Shown: piece by piece, positions 35,261 through 43,156 of the stretch
How the letters are laid out: each line of letters opens with the position of its first letter
How positions within the stretch are numbered: position 1 is the first letter of the stretch
NCBI RefSeq assembly: GCF_004305975.1
Contig: NZ_BHZI01000010.1
Location: 1 to 44,474 of the forward strand
Origin: Streptomyces otsuchiensis
GTDB taxonomy: Bacteria > Actinomycetota > Actinomycetes > Streptomycetales > Streptomycetaceae
Direction of reading: 5' to 3'
DNA length: 44,474 nucleotides
Notes under the pieces: generated by a model
What the model was told of the DNA's origin: nothing
Database searches by the model: none
Seen by the model: only the letters and a program-made list of their open reading frames with translations
Made by a program: the position numbers and the translations under genes

Positions 35261-35904
35261 CCGAACCCGGACAGGACATGACCCACAACCCGCTGAACAT
35301 CACCATCGAGTACCCCGAGCCGTGGATCGAGTTCCCGCTCGCTCCCGACGCCGACGTGGCGGCCTGGGCCGAGGACCGCGCCGCCCGGATCGTGCGGTCG
35401 GCGGCCGGCGACGAGGTCCCCGAGGTCACCCGGATGCTCCATCCCTCACAGGAGGAGCTCGCCGCGGAGCTGCGCACCCGCGCGGAGGCGTACCGGGGCC
35501 AGGACCTGGTCTTCGCCCTGGGGTGCTACCCGCCGGGTATCGACTCCAGCGACGTCGGCCTGGAGGTCGGCTACGTGTTCCCGGAGCCGGGTGATCCGCC
35601 GCTGACGCTGGAGTGGTTCGCGGAGCGCAACACCGTCCGCGAGCTGGGCGAGCCGGATGTCCAGTACGGCGAGCTGCCCAATGTGGGCCGCGCGGTGCGG
35701 CTGCGGCAGAACTACCCGGGTGCCAGGAAGTCCTGGTTCGGCGGGCGGACGGTGAACCGCAGCGTGGTCTACGGCATCGCGCCGCGCGGGCAGGACTCCC
35801 TGATCACGCTCACCGCGCTGTGGACCGATCCGGGCATCGACGAACCGGTCGAGGAGTGGACGGACGAGATCGCCGGCACCGTCATGGCCGACCCGGCGGG
35901 CTGA
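35257..35904 (+). CDS. island protein A3, P-x-x-W family (uncharacterised)
   Basis: This 215-residue soluble protein opens with I-T-I-E-Y-P-E-P-W-I-E-F-P-L-A-P, the same motif as proteins A1 and A2. A helix pair with many Ala and Glu follows (about 25-75), then beta strands (GLEVGYVFPEPGDPPLTLEW). The start overlaps the stop of A2 by four bases (ATGA), so the two are translationally coupled. An internal ATG at 35278 is a possible alternative start. The C-terminal strand-helix unit is more divergent than in A1 and A2. Confidence 0.72.
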   Translation: MTEPGQDMTHNPLNITIEYPEPWIEFPLAPDADVAAWAEDRAARIVRSAAGDEVPEVTRMLHPSQEELAAELRTRAEAYRGQDLVFALGCYPPGIDSSDVGLEVGYVFPEPGDPPLTLEWFAERNTVRELGEPDVQYGELPNVGRAVRLRQNYPGARKSWFGGRTVNRSVVYGIAPRGQDSLITLTALWTDPGIDEPVEEWTDEIAGTVMADPAG

Positions 35905-35908
35905 GCGC

Positions 35909-36460
35909 GTGGCCCGGCGGGAGTTGCGCGGACGGGCCGCCGTCCTGCTGTACTGCGGTTGCGCGGCGGCGGTGGTGCTGATGATCGCGGTCGGTATGAC
36001 GACGGGGGCGACGGTGGCCGGGTGGGCCGGGGCGACACCGGGCGGGCCGGCGGTCTTCCTGTCGCTGCTGGGCCTGGCGACCGCGGCGGCCGTGCTGTTG
36101 ACCGCGTACGGCTGCCTGGTCTGCGAGGTGCCGGAACGGGCCGCGTGGAGCGGCCGGTTCGGCCGGTGGGTGCCGGTTTCGGCGACGGTGCTGACGGCGG
36201 CGGTGGCACTGGTCCTGGTGGTGTTCCTCGCGGGGGCCCTGCCCGCGCGCGGTGGCGCGGACCGCTGCGTGGCGTCGGAGGATCTGGGGTGCCGCCTGGC
36301 GGAGAGCGGTGAGGGCTGGTGGTGGGTACTGGGCCTGGGCGTCTGTGTGTCGGTGGTGGCGGCCGGGGTGCGGCCGCTGCTGCGGCTGGCGCGGCGGGTT
36401 CCGGCGACACGTCGGGGCGGAGGGGACCCGCACCGCCGTCGGGCGCGGAAGAGCCGCTGA
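35909..36460 (+). CDS. four-helix membrane protein, last gene of the island
   Basis: This 183-residue protein has four predicted membrane helices (about 10-32, 48-73, 90-113, 136-157) and a strongly basic C-terminal tail (RRHVGAEG-like, ending RRRARKSR). Two cysteines lie in the second extracellular loop (ADRCVASEDLGCR). No family is recognised. Its GTG lies four bases after the stop of A3, so it belongs to the island transcript. It could be a membrane partner of the effector-like protein or an immunity protein; neither is shown by the sequence. Confidence 0.7.
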   Translation: MARRELRGRAAVLLYCGCAAAVVLMIAVGMTTGATVAGWAGATPGGPAVFLSLLGLATAAAVLLTAYGCLVCEVPERAAWSGRFGRWVPVSATVLTAAVALVLVVFLAGALPARGGADRCVASEDLGCRLAESGEGWWWVLGLGVCVSVVAAGVRPLLRLARRVPATRRGGGDPHRRRARKSR

Positions 36461-36489
36461 GGCGCCCCGCCTGACCGCCGGGGCGCCTC
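36459..36489. terminator. bidirectional terminator, island / tadC
   Basis: An 11-bp perfect stem, GAGGCGCCCCG (36459-36469) with its complement (36479-36489), has a nine-base loop. It starts at the island's last stop codon and lies 28 bases past the tadC stop, between convergent transcripts. Confidence 0.85.
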
Positions 36490-36516
36490 CGGCCTGCGCC
36501 GGCCGCGCCCCGGCGA

Positions 36517-37407
36517 TCACGGGTTGAGGATCGACAGCAGGTTGGTGCCGGAGCCCAGGATCATCCCGGTCACGATGATGATCATCGTGGCGGGCACCAT
36601 GAACACCAGTGTCGCCATCGTCGCCTTCGGGATCGCCTTGGCCGCGCGGCGGCGGGCGTTCTGGGCGTCGGTGCGCCGCATGTCGTCGGCGATCTGGATC
36701 AGGGTGTCGGCGATCGGCGCGCCGAGTTCCTCTCCCTGCTGGAGGGCGGTGACGAACTGGTTGACCGCTTCGGAGCCGTTGCGGCGTCGCAGTTCGTCGA
36801 ACGCCTGGCGGCGTGGGACGCCCATGTCCATCTGGCGCAGGGTGATCCGGATCTCGTCGGCCCACGGCCCCTCGTAGCGGGAGGAGACGCGGTCCAGCGC
36901 CTGACGGAAACCGATGCCCGCGGAGACCACGACGGCCAGGACGTCGAGGAAGTCGGGCAGCGTCCGCTCGATGGCGTCCTTGCGGGCCCGCGCTCCCTGC
37001 CAGATGACGGCGTCGGCCGCGAAGAGGCCGAAGGCCAGGCCCAGCAGGCCGAACAGCCCCCAGCCGGCGGCGAAGAACAGCAGCCCGGCCACGGCGCCGA
37101 AGATGCCGTAGACGGCGCGCCGGGCGGCGTAGCGGTCGATGGTGAGGCCGTCGGGGTTGCCGGCCTGGTCGATGCGCAGGCGTTTCTTCTCCACGCCCTG
37201 CGGTCCCATCAGCCGCAGCACGGTGGGGGCCATCCGCATCCCGAGCCGGTCGACGGCCGAGCCGGTGGCGGTGACGCGGGTGGAGCCGACTTCGAGGGCG
37301 AGCGCCAGGTCCTCGGGGAGGCGGGTGCCTCCGCTCATCATGCGGTAGCCGGCGATGGTGCCCAGGACGGCGAGCAGGACCGCGAGGGAGAGCGCCAGGG
37401 CGATCAT
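36517..37407 (-). CDS. tadC: Tad pilus inner-membrane platform protein TadC (T2SS F domain)
   Basis: This 296-residue membrane protein has an N-terminal helix (ALALSLAVLLAVLGTIAG), a paired helix near 100-135, and a type II secretion F domain (about 150-280; ERTLPDFLDVLAVVVSAGIGFRQALD ... ELGAPIADTLIQIADDMR) followed by a last helix (MATLVFMVPATMIIIVTGMIL). It forms the membrane platform with TadB and is driven by TadA. Its ATG overlaps the tadB stop as ATGA. It is the last gene before the island in the leftward operon. Confidence 0.93.
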   Translation of the reverse strand: MIALALSLAVLLAVLGTIAGYRMMSGGTRLPEDLALALEVGSTRVTATGSAVDRLGMRMAPTVLRLMGPQGVEKKRLRIDQAGNPDGLTIDRYAARRAVYGIFGAVAGLLFFAAGWGLFGLLGLAFGLFAADAVIWQGARARKDAIERTLPDFLDVLAVVVSAGIGFRQALDRVSSRYEGPWADEIRITLRQMDMGVPRRQAFDELRRRNGSEAVNQFVTALQQGEELGAPIADTLIQIADDMRRTDAQNARRRAAKAIPKATMATLVFMVPATMIIIVTGMILGSGTNLLSILNP

Positions 37408-38423
37408 GGCTCCACCCGCCCGAAGCGGCGCACCACGAAGAAGCCCACGGCGTACAGCGACAGCGCGATGATCATGGCGATCTGTCCGGCCGGGCTGGCG
37501 GTGACCCGGCCGAGCGCCCCCGGGGACATCGTGTTGATCATCAGCAGCGAGCCCAGGCCGAGGGCGGGGACGGTGACAGCGGTGGCGTTGACCTCCGCGA
37601 GGACGGTGCGCACCTCACGCCGGGTCTCCTTGCGCTGTTCGAGGGTGTCGGTGAGGTTGCGCAGCGAGGAGACGATGGCTCCGCCGGCGCGGTTGGCGAG
37701 TATCAGGGTGGAGACCAGGACGTTGAGTTCGCGGGAGGGCAGCCGTTCCCCGAGTTCGCCGAGGGCGTCCTCCAGTGACCGTCCGACTGCCAACTGGTTC
37801 GCGACCGAGGCGAGTTCGGATCGCGCGGGGTCGTCCATCTCCTCGGCCGCCATGGAGAGCGCGGTGCGCAGCGCCAGTCCGGCCGCCGTGCCGTTGGCGA
37901 TCAGGCGTGCCAGCTCGGGGAGTTGGGCGATGAACCGTTCGGTCCGCTTGGTGCGCTGCCAGTTGAGGTAGGCGTTGCCGCCCCAGAGGGCTACCAGGGC
38001 GAAGACCGGTCCGAAGAACGGTGCGAGGACGACGGAGCCCGCCAGGCCGAGCAGCAGCACCGCGCCGACCACATAGCTGAGGTACTCGCCTGCGGTCAGG
38101 TTGAGGCCGGTCGCCGCCAGTTTCAGCCGCAGGCGGCGGCCGAAGGCGGTGGTGCGGATGGCCCGGTCGACCGCGTCGAACCGGCCGGTGCGCAGTTCCG
38201 CACCCCGGCCGGGCAGGATCGGGCCGATCGGGTCGGCCGGGGTGGGGTCCGGGCCCGCGAGCCGGTTCATCAGCGCGCGCTGACGGGCGCGGCCGGTCAC
38301 ATAGACGTGCAGCCCTGCGACGAAGACCAGGGCGGCGAACAGGGCTATGCCGAGGGTGAGTTGTGGGAGGTGGTCGAAGCTGAGCCGGACCGCGGCCGCC
38401 CCGTCGGGGCCGGAGGTGGTCAC
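37404..38423 (-). CDS. tadB: Tad pilus inner-membrane platform protein TadB (T2SS F domain)
   Basis: This 339-residue membrane protein has a first helix near 22-43, a helix pair (about 112-152), a type II secretion F domain (FIAQLPELARLIANGTAAGLALRTALSMAAEEMDDPAR ... LGELGERLPSRELNVLVSTLILANRAGG) and C-terminal helices. It is the paralogous partner of TadC. The start is a GTG at 38423 overlapping the tadA stop as GTGA, and its stop overlaps tadC, so the three genes are tightly coupled. Confidence 0.93.
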   Translation of the reverse strand: MTTSGPDGAAAVRLSFDHLPQLTLGIALFAALVFVAGLHVYVTGRARQRALMNRLAGPDPTPADPIGPILPGRGAELRTGRFDAVDRAIRTTAFGRRLRLKLAATGLNLTAGEYLSYVVGAVLLLGLAGSVVLAPFFGPVFALVALWGGNAYLNWQRTKRTERFIAQLPELARLIANGTAAGLALRTALSMAAEEMDDPARSELASVANQLAVGRSLEDALGELGERLPSRELNVLVSTLILANRAGGAIVSSLRNLTDTLEQRKETRREVRTVLAEVNATAVTVPALGLGSLLMINTMSPGALGRVTASPAGQIAMIIALSLYAVGFFVVRRFGRVEP

Positions 38424-39949
38424 CGGTCGCCCTCCCCGCCGGCGCCGAGCCGGCGCGGTACGGCTCGGGGCAGGCCCGGCGCCTCGCCGTATCCGTGCGC
38501 GGGCCCGTGCGCGGGCCCGTACGGGTGCCCCGGACCGTGGCCGCCGGGGTAGCCGCCCTGACCGCCGTGACCGCCGTGACCGCCGTAGCCGTCGGCTGGG
38601 CCACGGCCGCCCGGCTCGTCCGCCAGACGGTCCGGCACCCCGTCCCGCAGCACGGTGAACGCCTGCGGCACCCGTTCGCCCGCCAGATGGAGCCGGTCGG
38701 CGAGCTGCGGCGGCACGGGGTAGTGGAGGAAGCGGCCCGGCACGCCGACGTCCCGGGTCATCGGCGTGGATTCGTACCGGGCGACGGACACGACCTGGAA
38801 GCGGTCGCGACCGCGGCTGGCGAGCACCGCGACCTCGGCGATACGGCGGGTGCCGTCGGGGTCGCGGACGAGCTGGACCAGGACGTCCACGGCGCTGTTG
38901 ATCTGGTCACGCAACGCCTCGAAGGGGACCTGGAGTTCGGACATGGACGCGAGGGTCTGGAGCCGGAGCAGGGCGTCCTCGGCGCTGTTGGCGTGCACGG
39001 TCGCCAGTGAGCCGTCGTGGCCGGTGGACATCGCCTGGAGCATGTCGAGCGTCTCACCGCCGCGGACCTCGCCGACCAGGATGCGGTCGGGGCGCATCCG
39101 CAGCGAGTTGCGGACGAGGTCGCGGATGGTGACCTCGCCGCGTCCCTCGACGTTCGGCGGGCGGGACTCCAGCCGGACCACGTGGCTCTGCTGCAGCTGG
39201 AGTTCGGCGGCGTCCTCGACGGTGACGATGCGCTCGCCGTCGGGGATCAGGCCGGAGAGGGCGTTGAGCAGCGTCGTCTTGCCCGAGCCGGTGCCCCCGG
39301 AGACGATGATGTTGAGGCGGGCCCGGACGAACGCGGAGAGCAGCAGCAGGATTTCCTGGTCGAGGGTGCCCGCGTCCAGCAGCTCACTGAGGGTGAAGGC
39401 GCGGGGGAAGCGCCGGATGGTGAGCGTGGCGCCGCTGAGTGCGAGCGGCGGGATGATGACGTTGACGCGTTCACCGGTGGGGAGCCGGGCGTCGACCATC
39501 GGGTTGGATTCGTCGACCCGCCGGTTGACGGTGGAGACGATCCGCTCGATGGTCTGCATCAGCTGCTCGTCGGAGGCGAACCGCAGGGGAAGTTGCTCGA
39601 CGCGGCCACGGCGCTCGACGAAGATCTGGTCGGGTCCGTTGACCATGATCTCGGTGATGGAGGCGTCCTCCAGGAGCGGTTCGAGGATGCCCAGGCCCAG
39701 TGCCTCGTCCACGACGCGACGGATGAGGGTGGCGCGCTGCTGGGTGGAGAGTACGGGACCCTCGCGGCTCAGGATGTGTCCGAGGACGCGTTCGAGCCGG
39801 TCGCGCCGCTCGGCCATCGACATGGACGACATCTCGGCGAGGTCGGTCTCCTGCAGCAGCTTGGCGCGGTAGACCGCGACCAGCCGGCTGTCGCCCTGGT
39901 CGGCGCCGGCCGTCTCCTCCGGGACGGCCAGCCGGGACCTCAGACCCAT
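38420..39949 (-). CDS. tadA: Tad pilus assembly ATPase TadA/CpaF
   Basis: This 509-residue type II/IV secretion ATPase powers pilus assembly. Walker A is GGTGSGKT at 218-225. The Asp box lies in VTVEDAAELQL (about 243-252), Walker B-like RILVGEVRGGE is near 289-299, and the His box is GHDGSLATVHAN (310-321). The N-terminal domain (ITEIMVNGPDQIFVERRG) is typical of CpaF. After about residue 445 there is an unusual Gly/His/Tyr/Pro-rich tail of about 45 residues. A GGAGG box ten bases before the ATG sets the start. It heads the tadA-tadB-tadC overlap block. Confidence 0.95.
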   Translation of the reverse strand: MGLRSRLAVPEETAGADQGDSRLVAVYRAKLLQETDLAEMSSMSMAERRDRLERVLGHILSREGPVLSTQQRATLIRRVVDEALGLGILEPLLEDASITEIMVNGPDQIFVERRGRVEQLPLRFASDEQLMQTIERIVSTVNRRVDESNPMVDARLPTGERVNVIIPPLALSGATLTIRRFPRAFTLSELLDAGTLDQEILLLLSAFVRARLNIIVSGGTGSGKTTLLNALSGLIPDGERIVTVEDAAELQLQQSHVVRLESRPPNVEGRGEVTIRDLVRNSLRMRPDRILVGEVRGGETLDMLQAMSTGHDGSLATVHANSAEDALLRLQTLASMSELQVPFEALRDQINSAVDVLVQLVRDPDGTRRIAEVAVLASRGRDRFQVVSVARYESTPMTRDVGVPGRFLHYPVPPQLADRLHLAGERVPQAFTVLRDGVPDRLADEPGGRGPADGYGGHGGHGGQGGYPGGHGPGHPYGPAHGPAHGYGEAPGLPRAVPRRLGAGGEGDR

Positions 39950-40037
39950 GGGGTGTTCCTCCTCGCGTGTGGCGGCCGGACGGCTCGGTGCGCGGCGCGG
40001 CCGGGCACGGCACGGCCTGGTGTCCGCCGCCCGGTGT

Positions 40038-40493
40038 TCAGTCGCATGGCATGGTGACGGTCTTGGTGATGGCGCCGAATCCGCTGATGAACGGCAGGAC
40101 GGACGGCACCCGGACGCTCGCTGTCACCGTCGCTACGCCGCCGTTCCGGCCACAGGCGGTGTCCAGCGAGACGCTGCCGTCGCTCCAGTCGCTCATCGCG
40201 CCCAGGCCGGCAGTGCGGTAGCGGTCGGCGATCTCCTCCTGGGCGGCGACCCGGGCGGCGGCGCGGGCCGCCGAGCCCGCCTGCTGGGCGGCGTAGCCGA
40301 CGAAGCCGAGCTGGAGTCCGGTCAGCGCCACCAGCAGCAGGATGGGCAGCCATCCGGCGAACTCCACCGCGCTGACTCCCCGTTGGCCGTCGCGTCGTGG
40401 CGGGTTCGGGCCGCCCGCGGTGGTTCGGGCCGGGGGCCGGCCGGCGCGCGGGCGGCGCGGCAGGCGGACGGGTGGGCGCGGTCGCTGGGCCAT
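40038..40493 (-). CDS. tadE: TadE-type pseudopilin 1
   Basis: This 151-residue protein has an Arg/Pro-rich cytoplasmic leader of 38 residues and a processing site Q-R-G / V-S-A-V-E-F with Glu+5. A hydrophobic helix (AGWLPILLLVALTGLQLGF) follows, then an extracytoplasmic region with two cysteines (TACGRN; terminal PCD) that may form a disulfide. It should be cut by the A24 peptidase and act as a minor pilin. It lies three bases after the other tadE gene and is paralogous to it. Confidence 0.88.
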   Translation of the reverse strand: MAQRPRPPVRLPRRPRAGRPPARTTAGGPNPPRRDGQRGVSAVEFAGWLPILLLVALTGLQLGFVGYAAQQAGSAARAAARVAAQEEIADRYRTAGLGAMSDWSDGSVSLDTACGRNGGVATVTASVRVPSVLPFISGFGAITKTVTMPCD

Positions 40494-40496
40494 GGG

Positions 40497-40916
40497 TCAT
40501 CCCTCCGCCGCCGCGCCGGCGGTGCCGTTGACGTCGAACGGCAGGTTCAGCACCCCGGGGAAGAGCGCCGGCACCCGCAGGGTCACCTCCGCGCGGTACA
40601 GCTCGCCCTGGCCGCCGCAGTCGGCGCTCACGCTCCAGGAGGACGGCACGTGCTGAGCCGCGGCGGCGGCGCAGGCACCGGCGGCGCCGTCCCGGGCGGC
40701 GGCACCGGCACGGGCCGCCTGGTCGGCGGCGTTGCCGGCGAGCGAGAAGGTGTAACCGATCAGTACGCACTGCCAGATGAGGGCGAGCATCAGCAGCACA
40801 TAGGGGAAGATCCCGGCGAACTCGATCATGACGGCGCCCCGGTCGCCGTGCGGCCGAGGCTCCCCGCGCGGACGCGGGGGGCTCGTGGGCGCGGCGGGGA
40901 CCGGGGGCCGGTCCAT
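40497..40916 (-). CDS. tadE: TadE-type pseudopilin 2
   Basis: This 139-residue protein has a 29-residue Pro/Arg-rich leader and a processing site D-R-G / A-V-M-I-E-F with Glu+5. One helix (AGIFPYVLLMLALIWQCVLIGY) and a secreted domain with two cysteines (GACAAAA; ADCGGQG) follow. Its ATG overlaps the cpaE stop (TGATG), so the frame that continues upstream is not real. It is paralogous to the neighbouring pseudopilin. Confidence 0.88.
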   Translation of the reverse strand: MDRPPVPAAPTSPPRPRGEPRPHGDRGAVMIEFAGIFPYVLLMLALIWQCVLIGYTFSLAGNAADQAARAGAAARDGAAGACAAAAAQHVPSSWSVSADCGGQGELYRAEVTLRVPALFPGVLNLPFDVNGTAGAAAEG

Positions 40917-42139
40917 CAGCCTTTGCCCTTGCGGCGGTTGGACCGGCCGTCGGCGGCCGGCGCCGTGGTCAGGCCCAGTTCGTCGGCCAGCTCCCACATG
41001 GCGCGGCGGACCGGTCCGCGGTGGTCGAGGTCCTGGATGCGCCCGGCGTCCTGGGCCTCCTGCAGTTCGCGGAAGTTGGCGGGGACGACGCCGCGCGCGA
41101 CCCGGGTCCCGGTGATCCGGGAGATCAGCTGGGGCTGGATGTGGCTGGTGCGGCCGAGGCGGTTGACGACGGTCAGGGTGTCCTCTGCCTTGCGGATCTG
41201 GAGCCGGTCCCACATCCGGACCATGCGGTTGACGGCCCGCACCGAGATGACGTCGGGCGTCGTGACCAGCAGCGCGATGTCGGCGATCTCCACCGCGGCG
41301 GCGTTGGCCGGGTTCATCTGCGATCCGCAGTCGACGATGACGAGTTCGTAGCGCGACCTGACGGCGGCGAGCAGCTGGCGCGCGGTCGGGTCGGTGACCT
41401 CCTCGCCACGCTCGCCCTCGGCCGGCGCGATCAGCAGCGACAGCCCGGTCTCGTGGGCGTACACCGCCTCGGAGAGGACCTGCGGGGAGATGTCGCTGAT
41501 GCCCGCGAGGTCGGCGACGGAACGCCGGAACTGGACGTCGAAGTAGGAGCCGACGTCGCCGCACAGCAGGTCGAGGTCGAGCAGCAGCACGCCCCGGTCG
41601 GAGGGTCCGCCGCGCCGGGCGGCCAGGGCGAGCTGGGTGGCGAGCAGCGTCGCGCCGACCCCGCCCTTGGCGCCGGAGACGGTGACGACCCGGCCGCCGG
41701 GGCCCGCCGGGGTGTGCTCCTCGGCGCCGAGGTGCCGTCGCACGCCCTGCGCCCACTGCCCGGCGGCGGTGACCCGCGCGGCCAGTTCGTCGTAGGAGAG
41801 GGGCAGCCCCGCCAGACCCCGGGCACCGGCCTCCATGGCCGCCGCGTAGAGCCCGGCGGTGGGGTCGGAGGTGACCAGGACGACACCGACGGCGGGGAAC
41901 CGCAGTGCCACCTCGCGGACCACTTCGAGGGCGGGCAGCGGGCCGACGCCCTCGTGGATCAGGACGACCTCGGGCAGGTCGCCGACGGAGCCGTGGGAGA
42001 GCGCCGCGAGGGTGTCCAGGAGCGCGCCCGAGTCGGGCACGGCGCGCAGCGGCGCGATGTCCGGGAGCTGGCTCAGTACGGTGAGCATGGCCCGTGCCGT
42101 GTCCGGGTCCCCCACCGCGGGGAGGATGCGCGTCGTCAC
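40916..42139 (-). CDS. cpaE: CpaE/TadZ-like ParA-family ATPase
   Basis: This 407-residue protein has an N-terminal receiver-like domain (about 1-125; VLVTSDPTAGLYAAAMEAGARG, probably without a conserved phospho-acceptor site). A MinD/ParA ATPase domain follows, with a deviant P-loop SGAKGGVGAT (about 154-163), LLLDLDLLCGDVG and LVIVDCGSQMNPANAAA. CpaE/TadZ proteins position the pilus machinery in the cell. The GTG at 42139 has an AAGGA box eight bases before it. The frame is followed directly by the two tadE genes and tadA. Confidence 0.92.
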   Translation of the reverse strand: MTTRILPAVGDPDTARAMLTVLSQLPDIAPLRAVPDSGALLDTLAALSHGSVGDLPEVVLIHEGVGPLPALEVVREVALRFPAVGVVLVTSDPTAGLYAAAMEAGARGLAGLPLSYDELAARVTAAGQWAQGVRRHLGAEEHTPAGPGGRVVTVSGAKGGVGATLLATQLALAARRGGPSDRGVLLLDLDLLCGDVGSYFDVQFRRSVADLAGISDISPQVLSEAVYAHETGLSLLIAPAEGERGEEVTDPTARQLLAAVRSRYELVIVDCGSQMNPANAAAVEIADIALLVTTPDVISVRAVNRMVRMWDRLQIRKAEDTLTVVNRLGRTSHIQPQLISRITGTRVARGVVPANFRELQEAQDAGRIQDLDHRGPVRRAMWELADELGLTTAPAADGRSNRRKGKG

Positions 42140-42291
42140 CTGCCGGTCCTTTCCGTGCCGGGAGGGGCTGCCGCGGGTGCGGCGGGCCGGCGGCTCCCGG
42201 CATCGTGCGTCCGCCGTCTCTTCTCCGGTTCCCTTCCCCTCAGGGCGGGACTCAGCCCGTCGCGCGGCAGTGTGTTCACGGCAACCACCTG

Positions 42292-43041
42292 TCAGTTCGC
42301 GCCGGGCTGGACGATGTCGGCGTGCGGGGAGCCGAGGACGTCACCGACGATGGTGTAGGTGCGCTCCTCCTCGGGGATCTCGGTGTCGTCGCCGGGGGCG
42401 ACGAGGGCGAGGCGGATCTGCTCGGCGAACGCCTCGGCGAAGGTGACCCGTTGGGCGTCGACGTTCTCCAGGGCGAAGGTGATCGGGACCGCCTCGACGC
42501 GCTCGCGGTCGCCCTCGATCTCGGTGAGGTCGCCGACATCGATGACCTGCGCGTTGTTGACCATGAGCCGCACCACCTCCAGTTCGCCGCTGTCGGTGGC
42601 GTCGCTGTCCTCGGCCCGGTAGGCGGCGTACATGTTGATGGTGGCGCCGGGGTAGATCTTGCCGGCCACGCCGGTGGAGGCGTCGATCATGATGGCGATC
42701 TCCTGCTGCCCGCTGCCGAGTTCGGGGCGGTCGGAGATCATGTCGCGCTGCAGCAGCGACCCGGGGGCGAGAGGTCCGACGGCCACCTTGCCGTCCAGGT
42801 CGTCGAGATCGGTGACGGCCGACTCGGGCACATAGCGCTCGGGTATCCGCACCTCGCGGAACTGGTCGGCGTTCAGCGGCTGGTAGGGCTCGATGTCCTC
42901 GGCGACCTCGTAGGCGGTGGTCTCGGGGCCGACCTTGGACTCGACGTCCTGGATCACCGCGTAGACGCCGCCGAACGCGACCAGGGCGAGCACCACCGAG
43001 ACCAGCAACAGTATCAGTCCTCGGCGCTGGCGTCCGTTCAT
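42292..43041 (-). CDS. cpaB: CpaB/RcpC-like pilus assembly protein (SAF domain)
   Basis: This 249-residue protein has one N-terminal membrane helix (about 8-31, LILLLVSVVLALVAFGGVYAVI) and an extracytoplasmic SAF domain (about 40-105; AYEVAEDIEPYQPLNADQFREV ... GPLAPGSLLQRDMIS). The RcpC/CpaB region VAGKIYPGATINMYAAY follows. It supports pilus biogenesis outside the membrane. A GGGAG box lies about 12 bases before the ATG. There is no secretin gene here, as expected for a Gram-positive. Confidence 0.88.
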   Translation of the reverse strand: MNGRQRRGLILLLVSVVLALVAFGGVYAVIQDVESKVGPETTAYEVAEDIEPYQPLNADQFREVRIPERYVPESAVTDLDDLDGKVAVGPLAPGSLLQRDMISDRPELGSGQQEIAIMIDASTGVAGKIYPGATINMYAAYRAEDSDATDSGELEVVRLMVNNAQVIDVGDLTEIEGDRERVEAVPITFALENVDAQRVTFAEAFAEQIRLALVAPGDDTEIPEEERTYTIVGDVLGSPHADIVQPGAN

Positions 43042-43156
43042 GGGGGCGGGCTCTCCCTCGTCGTTCTTCCGGTGGCGGTCGCTTCGTCACGGTCGGGCCG
43101 GTCGGCCGGGCCGCCGTGTGGGGCGTGGTGGGCGTGGCGTGGTTCGGTGGAGCCGG

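Noticed and set aside
31630-36460. A complete type VII secretion system
   Set aside because: No EccC FtsK/SpoIIIE-type ATPase, EccB, EccD, EccE or mycosin is encoded in the window; only substrate-like and accessory genes are present.
40917-42203. Extension of the second TadE frame through the cpaE region
   Set aside because: This is out-of-frame reading of cpaE. The real start is the ATG overlapping the cpaE stop at 40914-40918.
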